Assembly: GCA_035222895.1 (NCBI GenBank)
Contig: JAVYIG010002229.1
Coordinates: 124,001-188,000 of the forward strand
Length of the DNA: 64,000 bases
Direction: 5' to 3'
DNA from: Strongylocentrotus droebachiensis
Taxonomy: Eukaryota > Echinodermata > Echinoidea > Camarodonta > Strongylocentrotidae
Part shown: positions 44,910 to 57,100 of the stretch, piece by piece
Position numbering within the stretch: the first letter of the stretch is position 1
How the letters are laid out: every line of letters starts with the position of its first letter
Made by a program: the position numbers and the translations under genes
Notes under the pieces: generated by a model
Told to the model about the DNA's origin: nothing
The model's database searches: none
The model's input: the letters and a program-made list of their open reading frames with translations, nothing else

Positions 44910-47900
44910 GTGAAAAGAAAAAAGAAAAGAACAGGCACCAGTAGGTTGCACTGTGGTATTACATTATCATGCTCTACACTCTGATAGTTTTATGGCCAAT
45001 CTAGTGCAATCTACCCTGATGATTCTCCCTAATTCCATGGCCTTAATCTTAGTTGTGTTGAACCTTGGAACCAGGTAGCACGTTGCACCATGTTTGCTGA
45101 AGATATGGCCCTCAAAAGGCTGTAACTGAACAAGTCTAATTGTAGACTGTACATGAATTTGTCATCATGCTTTGATTATGGGAAATCAATTTTGTGTTAC
45201 TTTATTGCCTTCTTTTGGATATGAATTACAAGTACCGGTACCAGCAAAGTACAGTAGTACTAAGTATACTAATCCTTCTCATCGCTCATATCCTATTTCC
45301 CCATATTAATGTGCACAAATGTTGCAGTGTATTTCTCACTTATCAAAGTACAGGTAGTACCTTGCACTAATGATATCTGAATTTTGAAGGACAATTTATG
45401 ATATTCAGTCACAGTGTACATATATACATGCACATAATAAACTAAACAAATGCATGCTGTTTGGTTATGTAATACACCTGTATCCCAGTTTATTCCAAAA
45501 TTGGTGGTTTACTAAAGATTTGTTATTGAAAACTTAATGAAAAGCCTGGTTGGTTTTCAAGGTCAGAATCTACTACACTTTACTCTGCATAAGTCGAATT
45601 ACTTTACTACAATTAAATTTGCTTGTTCGAAATATTACTTGACAAAAAAATATGATTACGATTCAGCAGTCATTGTTTAAACCATTGTCTATGAAAGATG
45701 ATTTCATACCTTTCATAGTTCATGAGTTATGATAATTGTTATGAGGTAATTGAATGATTTATTCAATTTTGTTTGCCAATTCAAATATCTAATTTTGATG
45801 TGCTTGTGTTAAAACCGTTTGTACCCTTATCAAGTTATGTTATTTTTTAATTATATGAAAAAATGATTTATCCAATTTATCTTTCTTGAAAATGTGACAT
45901 AGTAAAGCTTACATCTAAAAGTATTCGACAAAGGCCCTAATTCAACCAGTCCACCCTTTATTCTTGAATTACATTTTTTTTCAAAGCATCAAATTTACAA
46001 GGGGTATGAATAATTCAGTTGTTAACTGTAAATGTAAATCATGTGCAATACAGCATCATTGCAGCAAATCTTGATTCTTTTAATAAACCATGAAGTGAAA
46101 TGAAATATCGTTGTCGCAAGTATCCAGCAGCTTTCAGTATGATCACTCTCAAAGACAACTGTCTTCAGTCAATGGCTATTTAATCATATCAAACTATTTG
46201 GTTTTGCGATGTTATATTTCTGGTTGGCAAATACAAATGTTGATAATAAATAGTATTTTGTGTCATCAGCTACAGTACCAGTGATTTACACTGTAGCCAT
46301 AATTAGAGCAGATTCATCGCAATCCCAGGCTGACCTTGGTGATCGATGTTTAGTCATGCCCACCCCTCACCCACCGGTCATCCTGTGGGAAGTGCATTAA
46401 TTAAAGATGAGGTTTTAATAGTTGTGAACTTGTGAGTAGGATTCCAGTACAAGAATGTGAGTTGCAAGGGTCAATGGTGAATGACTACGGTAGTTATAAA
46501 TATGCTGCATACTACATTATACACATGTAGATGATGTTCAGTAGTAATCAGTACTAACTTCAGGGGGAAGGGGGGGGGGGGGGGGGGTAGGGTGAAGGGT
46601 TGGATGAAGAGACGCATCAACTCCAGTGATACAAACTACATTGTATCTCATCATGTAGAGTGAGTCGGCTGTCAGTAGAGGCTTTTTAAGATGTGGAAAT
46701 AAAATTCACATACCGGGTTTTTGAAAGGTAGTCTGACTCACCACACATAAAAACTAATGTTAATTATAGACTTGCATTTATGCATATACAATGTAGTTGA
46801 CATGGAGTTGTCAGATTGTCAAGCATGCACCACGTTGTACACAGGATGTGAAACTTTTGATATAATGAATTTCTCCTTGGTTGAACCAAAAACAAGTGTA
46901 ATTAATTGTTTCTATATATATACATTTGTATATACATGTAGTACACATGACAGATAAGAATGCTGAATTTGTTGCTTATAATGACAAGGCCTAAACCGCA
47001 AGTGAGGTTTATCATAGATCTGTATTTGAAAGGACTTTCTAATTATAGCTCCTTTTAAGTTGTTTACCTTATTTCGATACACTTTTTTTTGTATGTTGGT
47101 GTTTGTTCAAGTAGCTTTCCTTTTCTGACACTTTCACTATAAGTTTAGGCTTAGCTCATAATCCATTCATACTAAAAGGACCACAGTGAGCTTGTGCTAC
47201 TTTTATATTTAAACATGGCCTACATCTTTAATCTTCCAGCTTTTCCCTGTTTGAGTGCAATAAAATGTACTTTTATGTAAAGAATAATGGGAGTAATATT
47301 TTGGGGTGTTAAACTTGAGTTCTGGTAAAAAAAAAAAAAAAATCTCACAGAATCAAACAAAACTTACACTGAATGTTCAAGATTACAAATAAATGTCATG
47401 TGCCAAACAATTTCGGAAGAAAATGTATATTGGCTAAGTAATGAGCATAGAAAGATAATAAAATCAGGTAGTACTAGCCCGACACCATTTGTGTAGTCCC
47501 ATATCCATCTTTCTGTATACAGTGCTTGTTACTTTACCAAGACTGGGCCAAATTTATTATGATTTTGATGACTCCAGAACCTTGCAGTGCACACCAATAC
47601 TTACATGCTACATGTACATGATCAACTTTTCCTGATCCATTCCACACCTTTTCTTTCACAATGCAATCGCATTACCAGAACCCACCTTTATCTTTAACTT
47701 ATTTCGTCAAATGGTAGAAATAAGACTTGACAAAAATTGCCCTTTGTTCAACATAGAAGATTTGAACATCAAATGAATGTTGCAAACTTGATTGCTGAGA
47801 GAGTTTAACATGCTTCATGTTTTAACTTGTAGAAAAATTTACTCCTAAATTTTCTAACATTTTGAGTTATGAAAGAAATAATAATTGTAATAATTGTGTT

Positions 47901-48200
47901 CTACTCTTTGTGATGACACCTTTTTTTTTTTTAAAGAAGATATTTATTTAGATTCAAATCAACTTAGAAAAAAATTGTGGAGTTTTGTTTTTGTGTACTA
48001 TTTTAAAATAGTGACTACATGTACATTGAATCAAGAGTGTGAACTGAAAGTTCAAAATGAAGAGTTTACAGGGGTTATGTAAACATGTGCACCCCTAGAT
48101 GCAATCACAATAGAACTGGACCATTTCCTTGGGAAAGGGTGTGCACCCTCAAACGAAAACAAAACAAACGTTGCTTACGAATTGTTACAATTGAACTTTC
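44910..48200. other. No gene recognised
   Basis: AT-rich, with a poly-G run at about 46566-46587 and a poly-A run at about 47328-47342. No exon, RNA gene or clear transposon end was seen. Confidence 0.5.
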
Positions 48201-48900
48201 ATGTAAATAATGTAACAATCATTCAATGTGATTACAATTGAGCTTCAATTATCTAACAAACGTACAATATATTAGTTATTTTACTGTGTAAAGATTATAT
48301 TCTGATAAATGGACAGAAATGGGGTTGTGTTTTGGAATCTCAGATGTCCATCTGGCTTGAAAACTGGTGTACATAGATTAATTACTGAATTACACAGGAT
48401 AGATACTGATTACAATTCAGCCTATACTAAAATGAAAGCAAAACCAAAGCTGAATTAGTTTTAATAGGTGAATAGAACTGAGTTTGATTGATCCAACTTA
48501 CATTCATGTCATTGCATTACTTAAAAAAAATAGATCACGTTTCGATAAAATTAAAAAAAAGGGCATCTTATGCCCAGATGTTCTTCTGTGTAATAGCCTG
48601 TCTAATGTACAGTATACATGTAACTTGATTATTGAGTTACCTGATCACAATTCAGCCAATATGAAAACGAAAGCGAAACAGAAGCTGCAAAAGTTAGGTG
48701 AATTCAATTGAGCTTAGATTATCAACCACACATACAATTTACATTACATTTATTGTTCCATAAAGATCTTTTTCTGATTAAAGTAAGGATATGGTGATTT
48801 TTTGATGCCCAGATGCCTTCCTGAATAAAAGTTGAGTTTATATATATAATCATTGAATGACGCATGATCACATTTCAGCCAATAGGATACACGCTTCATT
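48200..48900. repeat. Three diverged tandem copies, about 230-bp unit
   Basis: The ordered words cagatgtcc/ttcttc, gattacaattcagcc or gatcacaattcagcc, and tgaattcaattgagctt recur with attcagcc near 48414, 48650 and 48873. Moderately diverged. Confidence 0.7.
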
Positions 48901-49334
48901 ACCCATACATTTTTATAATCCTTTCCATATTTTTACATTGTAAATTCCAAATGATTATTTAATCAGAAGTTGTCTACCTTAATGGATAATTTGTAAGATA
49001 GCATTGTGATACTGCCCCTTGAATACTTTTACATCGGTAAGTTCCAGTGCTGAACTCTACCTTTGACATGCCTTTATACATGGACATTGCATGCTATTCT
49101 GTTCTTTATTCCTTCCATATTTATACCCATGTATTCAACCATTCATACTTTAGTTCCTAATAAATGTGACTATTATGCTAGCACAAATATTTGCAGAAAA
49201 GAGGACGTGTGTTCTTCAATCAGAAGTTATGTTATTTAATATTTTCTTTGAGCTATTAAAAATACATTCTTTATCTGGAGTAGGTGGATTTTCTGTTGAT
49301 ATTGTATTCGTCATAAAATTATGAAATGGTATTT

Positions 49335-49351
49335 CTCTCTGTCTCTCTGTG

Positions 49352-49394
<43 letters not shown>

Positions 49395-49705
49395 TTCTCT
49401 CTCTCTATTTCTCTCTCTCTCTCTTGCTCTCTCTCCTCTCCCCTCTCTCTCTCCTCTCCCTCTCCTCTCCTCTCTCTCTCTCTCTCTCCCCCTCTCTCCC
49501 TCTCTTTCTGTCTGTCTGTCTCTCTTCCTCACTCAATCTTTCTGTCTGTCTGTCTCTTCCTCTTCTCTCCCTCTCTCCCTACGTCTCCCTCTCTCCATCT
49601 CTCTCTCTCTCTCTCTACGCCTGTCTGTTTCTCTCTCTCTCTCTCTTTTTCTCTCTCCCTTTTTCTCTCTTCCTCTTTCTCTCTCCCTCTTTTTCTCTCT
49701 CCTTC
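49335..49705. repeat. CT-rich low-complexity tract
   Basis: About 370 bp of CT dinucleotides with CTCCCT, TTTCTC and TGTCTG interruptions. It generates three overlapping Ser/Leu-rich frames of about 140 codons, none a gene. Confidence 0.95.
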
Positions 49706-49996
49706 ACTTACATTTGGACAAAACATTTGCATTTGAATAAGTATATATGTACTGATGGTCAAAGTACAGGATTGGTTGTTTAAAACATACTGAAAGTGGA
49801 AATGGGTGGGAAAATATGGAAAGGCAATACTGTATTTGTTTTTTCATCTCAAGAGCAGATCTAACAGTAGCATCCAACAATGTAGTGAAAAGAAAAGTTT
49901 GCAAACAGTTTCTGATTTGAACTGAGTCCCTTTTTAAAAATTTATTTGTTCAGAGATATAATGCCTTTCTGCACGAAAGAAATAGATATTTGTCAG

Positions 49997-50418
49997 CAAC
50001 TGTCAGACTATACAGGTCGTGCCAGCAGACTGTCGGCCCTTGAGACTGACCATCTTTGAAACCAACCACCTATGAGACCGACAAAACAAGAAACGCATAA
50101 TAAAATATAGAAAACAAGACTCACAGAACAATGAAATACATCAGGGAAGATAGAAAAATGTTGGTCTGTTTGGCCGTTGGTCAAGTTAAACCCCCTGAAA
50201 AGTGGCTAAAAGAGACCAATATGGCATGTTGGTGTAGTGGGCTGTCAGTCGCGTGTGTGTGTGTGTGTGTGTGACACACGCTGTCAGTCGCATGGGCCAT
50301 CAGTCATTGTATACCCTGAGAAAAAAATTGTCAGAAGGTCTTCGAGACTGACATCGTCGGTCTGGTGGTCTCTGTCAGTCTTGTAGTTTGTCGGTCTGGT
50401 AGGCTATAGTCAGATTTA
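49997..50418. mobile_element. Possible element with gtcagactata / tatagtcaga ends
   Basis: The left end gtcagactataca is loosely mirrored by gctatagtcagat at the right. The interior is full of gagactgac / gtcagtctc / gtcggtctggt words in both orientations and contains a (GT)n run at about 50257-50273. TIR quality is modest. Confidence 0.4.
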
Positions 50419-51478
50419 CTGCTCAGTTTGCAGGATCCGGTGCGGTTACCGTAACAATTAAAAAAATTATCTTCTTCAGATTTCTAATTTCCTGTAATGT
50501 CAGTGATCACTTGCCATTTAAATTATCGGATGAAACATGTTAACATTCACGTATGTACTGTAATGCTGTATTCAATGTTACAAAAACATTTCAAAGCTGT
50601 ATAGCCATGTTCTTCGGACCAGAAGTTTCCTGCTGGTATAGTTGCTTCTTGGATAGCAGTAGCAGTTTTTACAGGTTCTAATTCCTCCTTGTTTAGAGAT
50701 TTGATTTCATATATCATTCATATGCTGATCATGTAGGTGATATCAAAAGCTCTATAAGAAAATCTCTTCCCGGAAGTTTGTTTATTATTGTAATATATTT
50801 TTCTATTTGTATACATATAGTTAATAGGGTTAATATTTATATTCCAGAGTGTGCAAAATATTGACCTTCATTACACTTATTCATGTGACCTATTTCAATT
50901 CTAATTCTGAGTAAATGTCAACATTGACTTTTTTTGGCAAATCTCCAGGGCCGTCAAATAATAGGCAATGTACACTGTAGATATAGGTTCCAAAAGGCAT
51001 TACTGTATATGATTAGGATTCATGTACATTACATAGTGAGCACAGTAAAAAGGAGAGAGAGAAACAACAGAGCTGTTTGGTCTACTGATATAGCCTCCCT
51101 CCTTGCTTCTCTGATAGCTCCAGCTTCCGGCATTTACTTGTACCTCACATGTTTGACACCATCAGGAGTGTTTAACCTGTTTTCATTCAGATCCAGATGT
51201 TCATTTTCAGGGTATGTTGTGAGGCTATTGATTTATTTGGTTCATTTGCAGTCAAGCAGATTTGCATTTGACAAAATACTGCAAAGAATACCCAGCTTGA
51301 TTTTATGTGTGTAATGTGCTGTACGCTGTAGGTGCCAGGTGGTACTACCTTTAACAGTAAAATGTATGCATTCGATATAAACATAGAAATTTTATTTTTT
51401 GGTAACATATGTGTTTTAAGCACCCTTCAGAGAAGCCATTGACCAATTTAATGTAGCGTTAGGTGTTGTTCTTGTTTT

Positions 51479-51730
51479 TATGCCTCCACCACTGAGTGGT
51501 GCTGGAGGCATTATGTTTTCGGGTTGCTCGTCCATCCATCCATCCATCTGTCCTGCTTTTTGTTACCGCGATAACTCCATAACCAATTAACCATTGAACC
51601 GATTTTATTAAAACTTGGATCAAGTATGTATTAGGGTACGTACAGCATGGGTTTCTTGTTTCAGGTTAAAAAATGGGGGTCCAAACTCCAGAGTTACAAT
51701 TTTAGGGCCCATATGCATAGGATTCTTTTG
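51479..51730 (+). repeat. Dispersed hairpin-headed repeat (family D), copy 2
   Basis: The head tatgcctccaccactgagtg with its complement and ggaggcattatgttttcggg matches the copy at 4296. A (CCAT)n patch follows. Confidence 0.75.
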
Positions 51731-51888
51731 TAGTGTCGACTGTCGAGTGACTCAAGTCCTGCTAATACATTGTATGATTTTAGGGTAAACTATTAAAAAG
51801 GAGGTAGGATTTTGCTGAGGTTAGTAGCCGCTACAGGGGAGATGTCCCAAAGTCAGGTTGGAAGGTATTTGTGAACAGGATCATAATA

Positions 51889-52265
51889 GGCGCGTTTTCA
51901 TCATCTCGAGATTGCCAAATAGCCCACTATTTCTGATTTGGGAAATAATCCCGAAGTAACAAATCGCGTCTTCACTATCTCGAGATTCGACCTCGAAACT
52001 TGAAACTCGACCTTGAGAAATTAGCTCGAGATATTTTGCTCAGCGTTACCGCGTATTGCGAATCTTCGGTCTAGTGAAGACGCACGGGACAAATAGCTGG
52101 ATATTTTGCAAACTATCCCAAGATATCTTGGGATGACAATCCTGACCAAATATCCTTCTAATTGCTACTTCGGTCTGATGAAGACGCAAATTAGCTGGAT
52201 AGTTTGCGATCGGGATAGTTCAAATAGCGGGCTATTTGGCAATCTCGAGATGATGAAGACGCCCC
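51889..52265. mobile_element. MITE, 377 bp, TIRs of about 45 bp, TA target
   Basis: The left end ggcgcgttttcatcatctcg, agattgccaaatagccc is mirrored at the right by gggctatttggcaatct, cgagatgatgaagacgcccc. Only a few mismatches over about 45 bp. TA flanks both ends (51887-51888, 52266-52267). No coding capacity. Confidence 0.93.
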
Positions 52266-52499
52266 TATATTGTTCATTCTTCACTCAAGAGCCTGGATGT
52301 CGAGAAAGTTTTGCTACTTGATGAAAGGAGGAGGAGGAGATGGTCACATGCATCTTGCTGCACTCATTTTTGTATTTACATTGGCATGGGTTTGTGTGTT
52401 TACCTTTTTTTGAGAGAGAGTGCCTGGAGCTCTGTGTGTGTTTTGAAAGGAGACTCTTTTGATGACATTTTGCACTATTTGCTATTTTCTTGCGAGATA

Positions 52500-52690
52500 T
52501 GAAAGAGAGAAGGAAAGGGGGAGGAATAGAGAGAGAGAAAGAGAGAGAGAGAAGGGGGGGGGGGATGTAGAGACTTGAGACACAGAGAGGTATAATGTTG
52601 AGAGTGTGAAAGAGAGAGGAAGAGAGGGAAAGAGTGGGAGAGAGAGAAAGAGAGGGAAAGAGTGGGAGAGAGAGGATATAGTGTAGAGGT
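52500..52690. repeat. GA-rich low-complexity tract
   Basis: GAGAGA and GGAAAGAG words over about 190 bp with a short poly-G. Explains the Ser/Leu-rich minus-strand frames. Confidence 0.92.
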
Positions 52691-52948
52691 AGAGAAAAAC
52701 ATACAGAAAGGTACATGTATGAGTGTATGGTATGCCCGAAACAACTTTGCAAATTCAAAACTGATTTTATATAGATGTAGATGTAGGCCTATAAGTGCTT
52801 GTTATCTTTTTCACCTATATTATTGTTTGACTGTTTTCTCTGTAATCTAACTTTATAACCTCTGTGATATTAGATGTGAAACAATGATTATTTTGGAGAT
52901 CCCTAATGATATGTACAGTGTATCTTTGTATTGACCCCCCCCCTCTAG

Positions 52949-52949
<1 letters not shown>

Positions 52950-53012
<63 letters not shown>

Positions 53013-53045
53013 CTTTTTTCCTCTCTCTCTTTCTCTCACTCCCTC
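52950..53045. repeat. (CT)n microsatellite, about 29 uninterrupted repeats
   Basis: CT dinucleotides from 52952 to 53009, then imperfect CT-rich sequence. Confidence 0.95.
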
Positions 53046-53269
53046 TTTCTCTCTATCTCTTTTTATCTATCGCTCAATGGTGACACTGATTGGAATTATC
53101 AACGCATGTAATCTCTGTGTAATTACTCCCAGGATCTGGCCTTGGTTGCTCTATATGTATTCAATCCAATCTTTTCTGATATGCCCTTTGGTCAACGCAA
53201 CAAGAAATCAATATATGTTTAAGGACAAATGAATCCATGCTAGTATCAATCAATTCTCCATGTACTGCA

Positions 53270-54045
53270 CCTTGCAGATTAGTGAATTAATCGTTCTCAT
53301 TTACTGCCAGTTTTCTTGACTGTCACATTACGAATGGGGCAATTTATCAATTTTATGTTTACGGTACATATATGCACAAGAATTCTCTATGAATGTTACC
53401 CTATATTGAAGATAATTGAATTTCTTGGTTGTGATGTTACTGCGAATGTGTTCGATATATATACAGGAATGATCGTTTTGATGCTTTTATCATTGAATTC
53501 ACCATGTAATTGAATGTGATGTGTGACTATATCCTTCTCACTACCTGCTGCCTAAATTCTTGACTTTGATGCTACTATGATAATATTTTGGATGATATAT
53601 ACATGTATGTATGTACAGGACAACTGCACCTACAGTATATGTACGTTGAATCATTTGATTGACCATGTTTTGAATGTTACCTCTATCTTGCAGATTAATG
53701 AAGTGATCATTCTTCTCACTTTTGTTTCTTGACTATGATGTGACGAAGGGGACAATGTACATGTATAGGCATATAAACGACAATATCAATATTTGTATCA
53801 TTTAATTGACCATGTATTTGAATGTAACTGTATCTTGCAGATAAATGAAGCAATCCTTCTCACTTTCTGCGCCCTTTCTCGACTGTGATACAAATGGGAC
53901 AATATATATGTATGAGCATAAACGACTGTATCATTTGTATCATTTAATTGACCATGTATTTGAATGTTACTGTACCTTGCAGATAAATGAAGCAATCATT
54001 CTCACTTCGTGCGACCTTTCTTGACTGTAATGGAACGATGTAGCC
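53270..54045 (+). repeat. Tandem array of splice-acceptor plus 5'UTR units upstream of ERR
   Basis: The phrase ccttgcag (or tcttgcag) followed by atwaatgaagcaatc, cttctcact and cttgactgt occurs at 53278, 53694, 53841 and 53983 (first base after cag). Degenerate units lie between the first two. The last three are spaced 147 and 142 bp. Only the final unit runs into the ERR ATG at 54046. Confidence 0.88.
53983..54045 (+). promoter_or_regulatory. Probable 5'UTR part of the first ERR coding exon
   Basis: A good acceptor (tgtaccttgcag) precedes 53983, and ATG follows 63 bases later in a favourable context (gtagccATGG). If used, an upstream non-coding exon must exist. It contains an upstream ATG (ataaATGaag). 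Confidence 0.5.
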
Positions 54046-54117
54046 ATGGCTTCTTCAGACGAAGGTGACTCATCCGCACCGCCAACACCAAACTATGCCC
54101 AGCTATCGGGCTATTCG
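54046..54117 (+). CDS. ERR: ERR exon 1 (start codon)
   Basis: This exon has 24 codons in phase 0: [20 protein letters not shown] then SGYS, with donor gtaagt. The start is the first in-frame ATG after the putative acceptor and has Kozak-like gccATGG. No homologous N-terminus is known to me, so it rests on splicing and context. Confidence 0.75.
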
Positions 54118-57100
54118 GTAAGTCTGCTTCAGGTGCCTGTTAAAGGTTCACTGTACCACGTGTAGCTACTTGCTCCCTCTATAAAGAAAACAATGCCTAT
54201 CGGTGACCATTGGTCCCCCATAATGCTCTTTTTCTTATGTTATTTGAGAGCTGATTTGATGAGATACCACCTGTCAGTGACTTCCTGGGTGGTCTAATCT
54301 CTCCTAGCCAAACTAGTATAGATTGGCTTTAAAGCACAGTATTAAAGGGGATCATGAGACCTAGAATCAAACTTACGCAGAGCAAGACAATTCAGAAAAA
54401 GTGAAAAATATCATGGTAAATAAGCAGTTTTTTGGCGTAAAATCTAGACTATTAAATGTATCGCTAAAAATAAAAATACAGTAATGGAGAGTGATTTAGC
54501 TCTGGAAAGCTTCAAAGCTGGTCTTGTGAAACTATAAAGATTTCTGGCAGAAGAAAAAAAAAATTTGCCTTTGAAAGTGTGTGAAATCTCTCTCTTATTC
54601 AGCAAATCCTTATGGAAAGTTTGTTGTGTTTAGTTTGTTTGGTCCCCCTACCACTGTATATGGAACACTGTCCAATTTTCAATACTCACCCTCAGAAAAC
54701 AAATGTAATTCAATCATTCTGCTTTGATACATCCACAGTCTCCCGTCCACACCGCTGTGAAGGCCGAGTACGATGGTAGCCCCGGCTGCAGCAGCGACAG
54801 CGTCTGCTCTCCCGAGCCCAACGGCTCCCTCTTGAACGGCATCCAGAACGCTCTCCTTGACGAGGCGGCCAAGGCCGACGGGGACCAGGGCGCCAACCCC
54901 AGGCTGTGTGCCGTGTGCTCGGACCTGGCCTCTGGGTACCACTACGGCATCGCGTCCTGCGAGGCTTGTAAAGCCTTCTTCAAGAGAACGATTCAAGGTG
55001 TGTACCTCTGGCCTCTGGAAGTTTCCAGGGTGGGGCAGGATATTGTGGTGGTGCATCAGGGAATTTGATAGTGCTTGCTCAAGGAGGAAGCACTCTGGAA
55101 AGTTTGGAAAAGTGTGACAAAGTGTAACATCAAATGGGATGCTATGAAACCCATGATCCGTCAGTTAACAGTATTTGTATGTACATGTTCTGTAAAACCA
55201 TGATATTTTGAGACATCAAACTCTTTCAAATTGAAGGCCTTTAATAATGATGACCTTTTTTGTATCAGTTGTGATACAAGTTTTTTGATATCATTGTTTT
55301 GGTGCACAAGAATATTGCTAGCCTGAACCACTAGCAAAATTTGCAAAAGTTTCAAGCTTACAAAAGTTTCTGGTTTTAGAGCAATTTTAATTTTAATTTT
55401 AATTGATTCATTGAAAAAATTTGAAAAATACGAGCATCAATATCAACTAAGGTTTCCTTAGTGCTGGTTATGACAAATCCTATTTAAAGGCTAACTCAGA
55501 TATGACGAGAAAAATCGCTGCAAAAGACCACCACAATTAACAAAAACCTGTATATTGATGGCAACTGCGCACAGCAAAGGTCCTACGTGTATTCTTTTAA
55601 CTCTGTGTTATAGGATACAGAAATGTGAAGTATGCTACTTTATAATACAGTTAATCTTTAAAAATGCTGCGGTTTAACGCCTCATATCGGAACAAGGCTT
55701 AGATTAGATCTATTGCTAGGTTTATTTTGCATGAGTTGTTAAGCATACCGATTTAGTTTGAACATGTACTTCACCTCCTCCTAAGTTCTGGAATCATTCA
55801 ATTAATCAAAATGTGAGAACTACTAATGTACAGGTAGTTCCATTAGAATATTTACACTACAGTATGGCTGATTGATTGTTGAGAAGAACGGATTCGGCTG
55901 GTACTTTGATCTGCCTTCTGTCAATTCAGTGAGTTCTCCATGGAGATGTGTGGAGTGGTTAACCCCATCGATTAGTAATTTCCTAGGCGGGCTCATCAGA
56001 TCGGCCCGGGCAAGGTCCTGTGTAATGAGAGCCATACCGAGCAGTCACCAGAATACAAGCCTTTTTTTTCTTTTTTCGTCAGGGCGATGCTTTATGAACA
56101 ATATCCTGTGACCGTGAATGAGGTCAATGTTGAATAACCATCCATAATGCAAGAATTCATACTTTTTTTGTTATAGCTTGTTTCATCAGGCCTGAAGGGA
56201 GTTGTGGATGTTGTACTGGATCACAATTTAAAGTGTAAAGCTATAGTGTAACCTGTGTATAAAGACCACTCAAGGGAGACAAGAATAGTGGTTTCTATAG
56301 GCAGGTGGTCTTTATGTAAAGGTTTTTAGTACACATTTCAATGAGAAACACTATGTACCGGTAAGGGAAACAGAAAATGTGGTCTTTATAGTCAGGTAGT
56401 CTTTCTATACAGGTGCTCGCTTAAGCTGGTTTTACTGTATTTTGTCCCATACATTACCAACAACATCTAGAATTGTTATAAATCTAGTTTTTGTAATGAG
56501 TTAACAGCCCCACAAGAGCTTGGATCATACCCAATATTGTGGTTTTGATTTCAAATTAAGTTTACCATTTAAATGACGTTTATAATTCCTTAATGCTTGT
56601 TAATGTATGGGGTGCCAAATGACCAATTAACTTGACTTGTCCTCATATGTTTGTATACATGTACCTTTACAACAGTGGGCCTCTCTTTGCCAAAAGTATG
56701 CCCACAACATATGTTCAGTGACATGCAATTCAAATGAATCCTATTTGAGGTCTAGAGGTCTATAACCTCATCAAATCTGATTATGAAAGATGGTGGTTGT
56801 GGTTTAGAAATACAAACCATATGTGGCTCAACCGTTGCTTATTTAATATGAGGTATACTTTTTTTAATTTTAATTAAACAAGCGTATTAGGCTTCACATT
56901 TTGCATCTTATAACATACAGATATTGAGTATGCTTACTATCGGTGAATCTCGCTGCTACCTCAGTTTTCATCTCCACTTGCCATTCATTTGTAAGGTAAA
57001 AAAAAGTGCAGTGATAAACTGCATGTGTGAGCAAGCCTTCAGTTGTTTAATAGAAAATACATGTAGGCTATGATGATGTAGCATTGAATGCATATTTGTC

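Noticed and set aside
9943-46587. Poly-C/poly-G tracts as possible regulatory or telomere-related signals
   Set aside because: They are plain homopolymers at scattered sites (9943, 17748, 34719, 40007, 44733, 46566) with no associated structure; length may also be unreliable.
49321-49783. Three overlapping Ser/Leu-rich frames of about 140 codons
   Set aside because: They are translations of a CT-rich low-complexity tract.
50934-51314. 126-codon plus frame
   Set aside because: No recognisable domain, no plausible exon boundaries, and composition like the surrounding AT-rich DNA; kept out as likely chance.
54679-55056. 125-codon minus-strand frame opposite ERR exon 2
   Set aside because: It is an antisense shadow of a GC-rich exon whose sense strand encodes the nuclear-receptor zinc finger.
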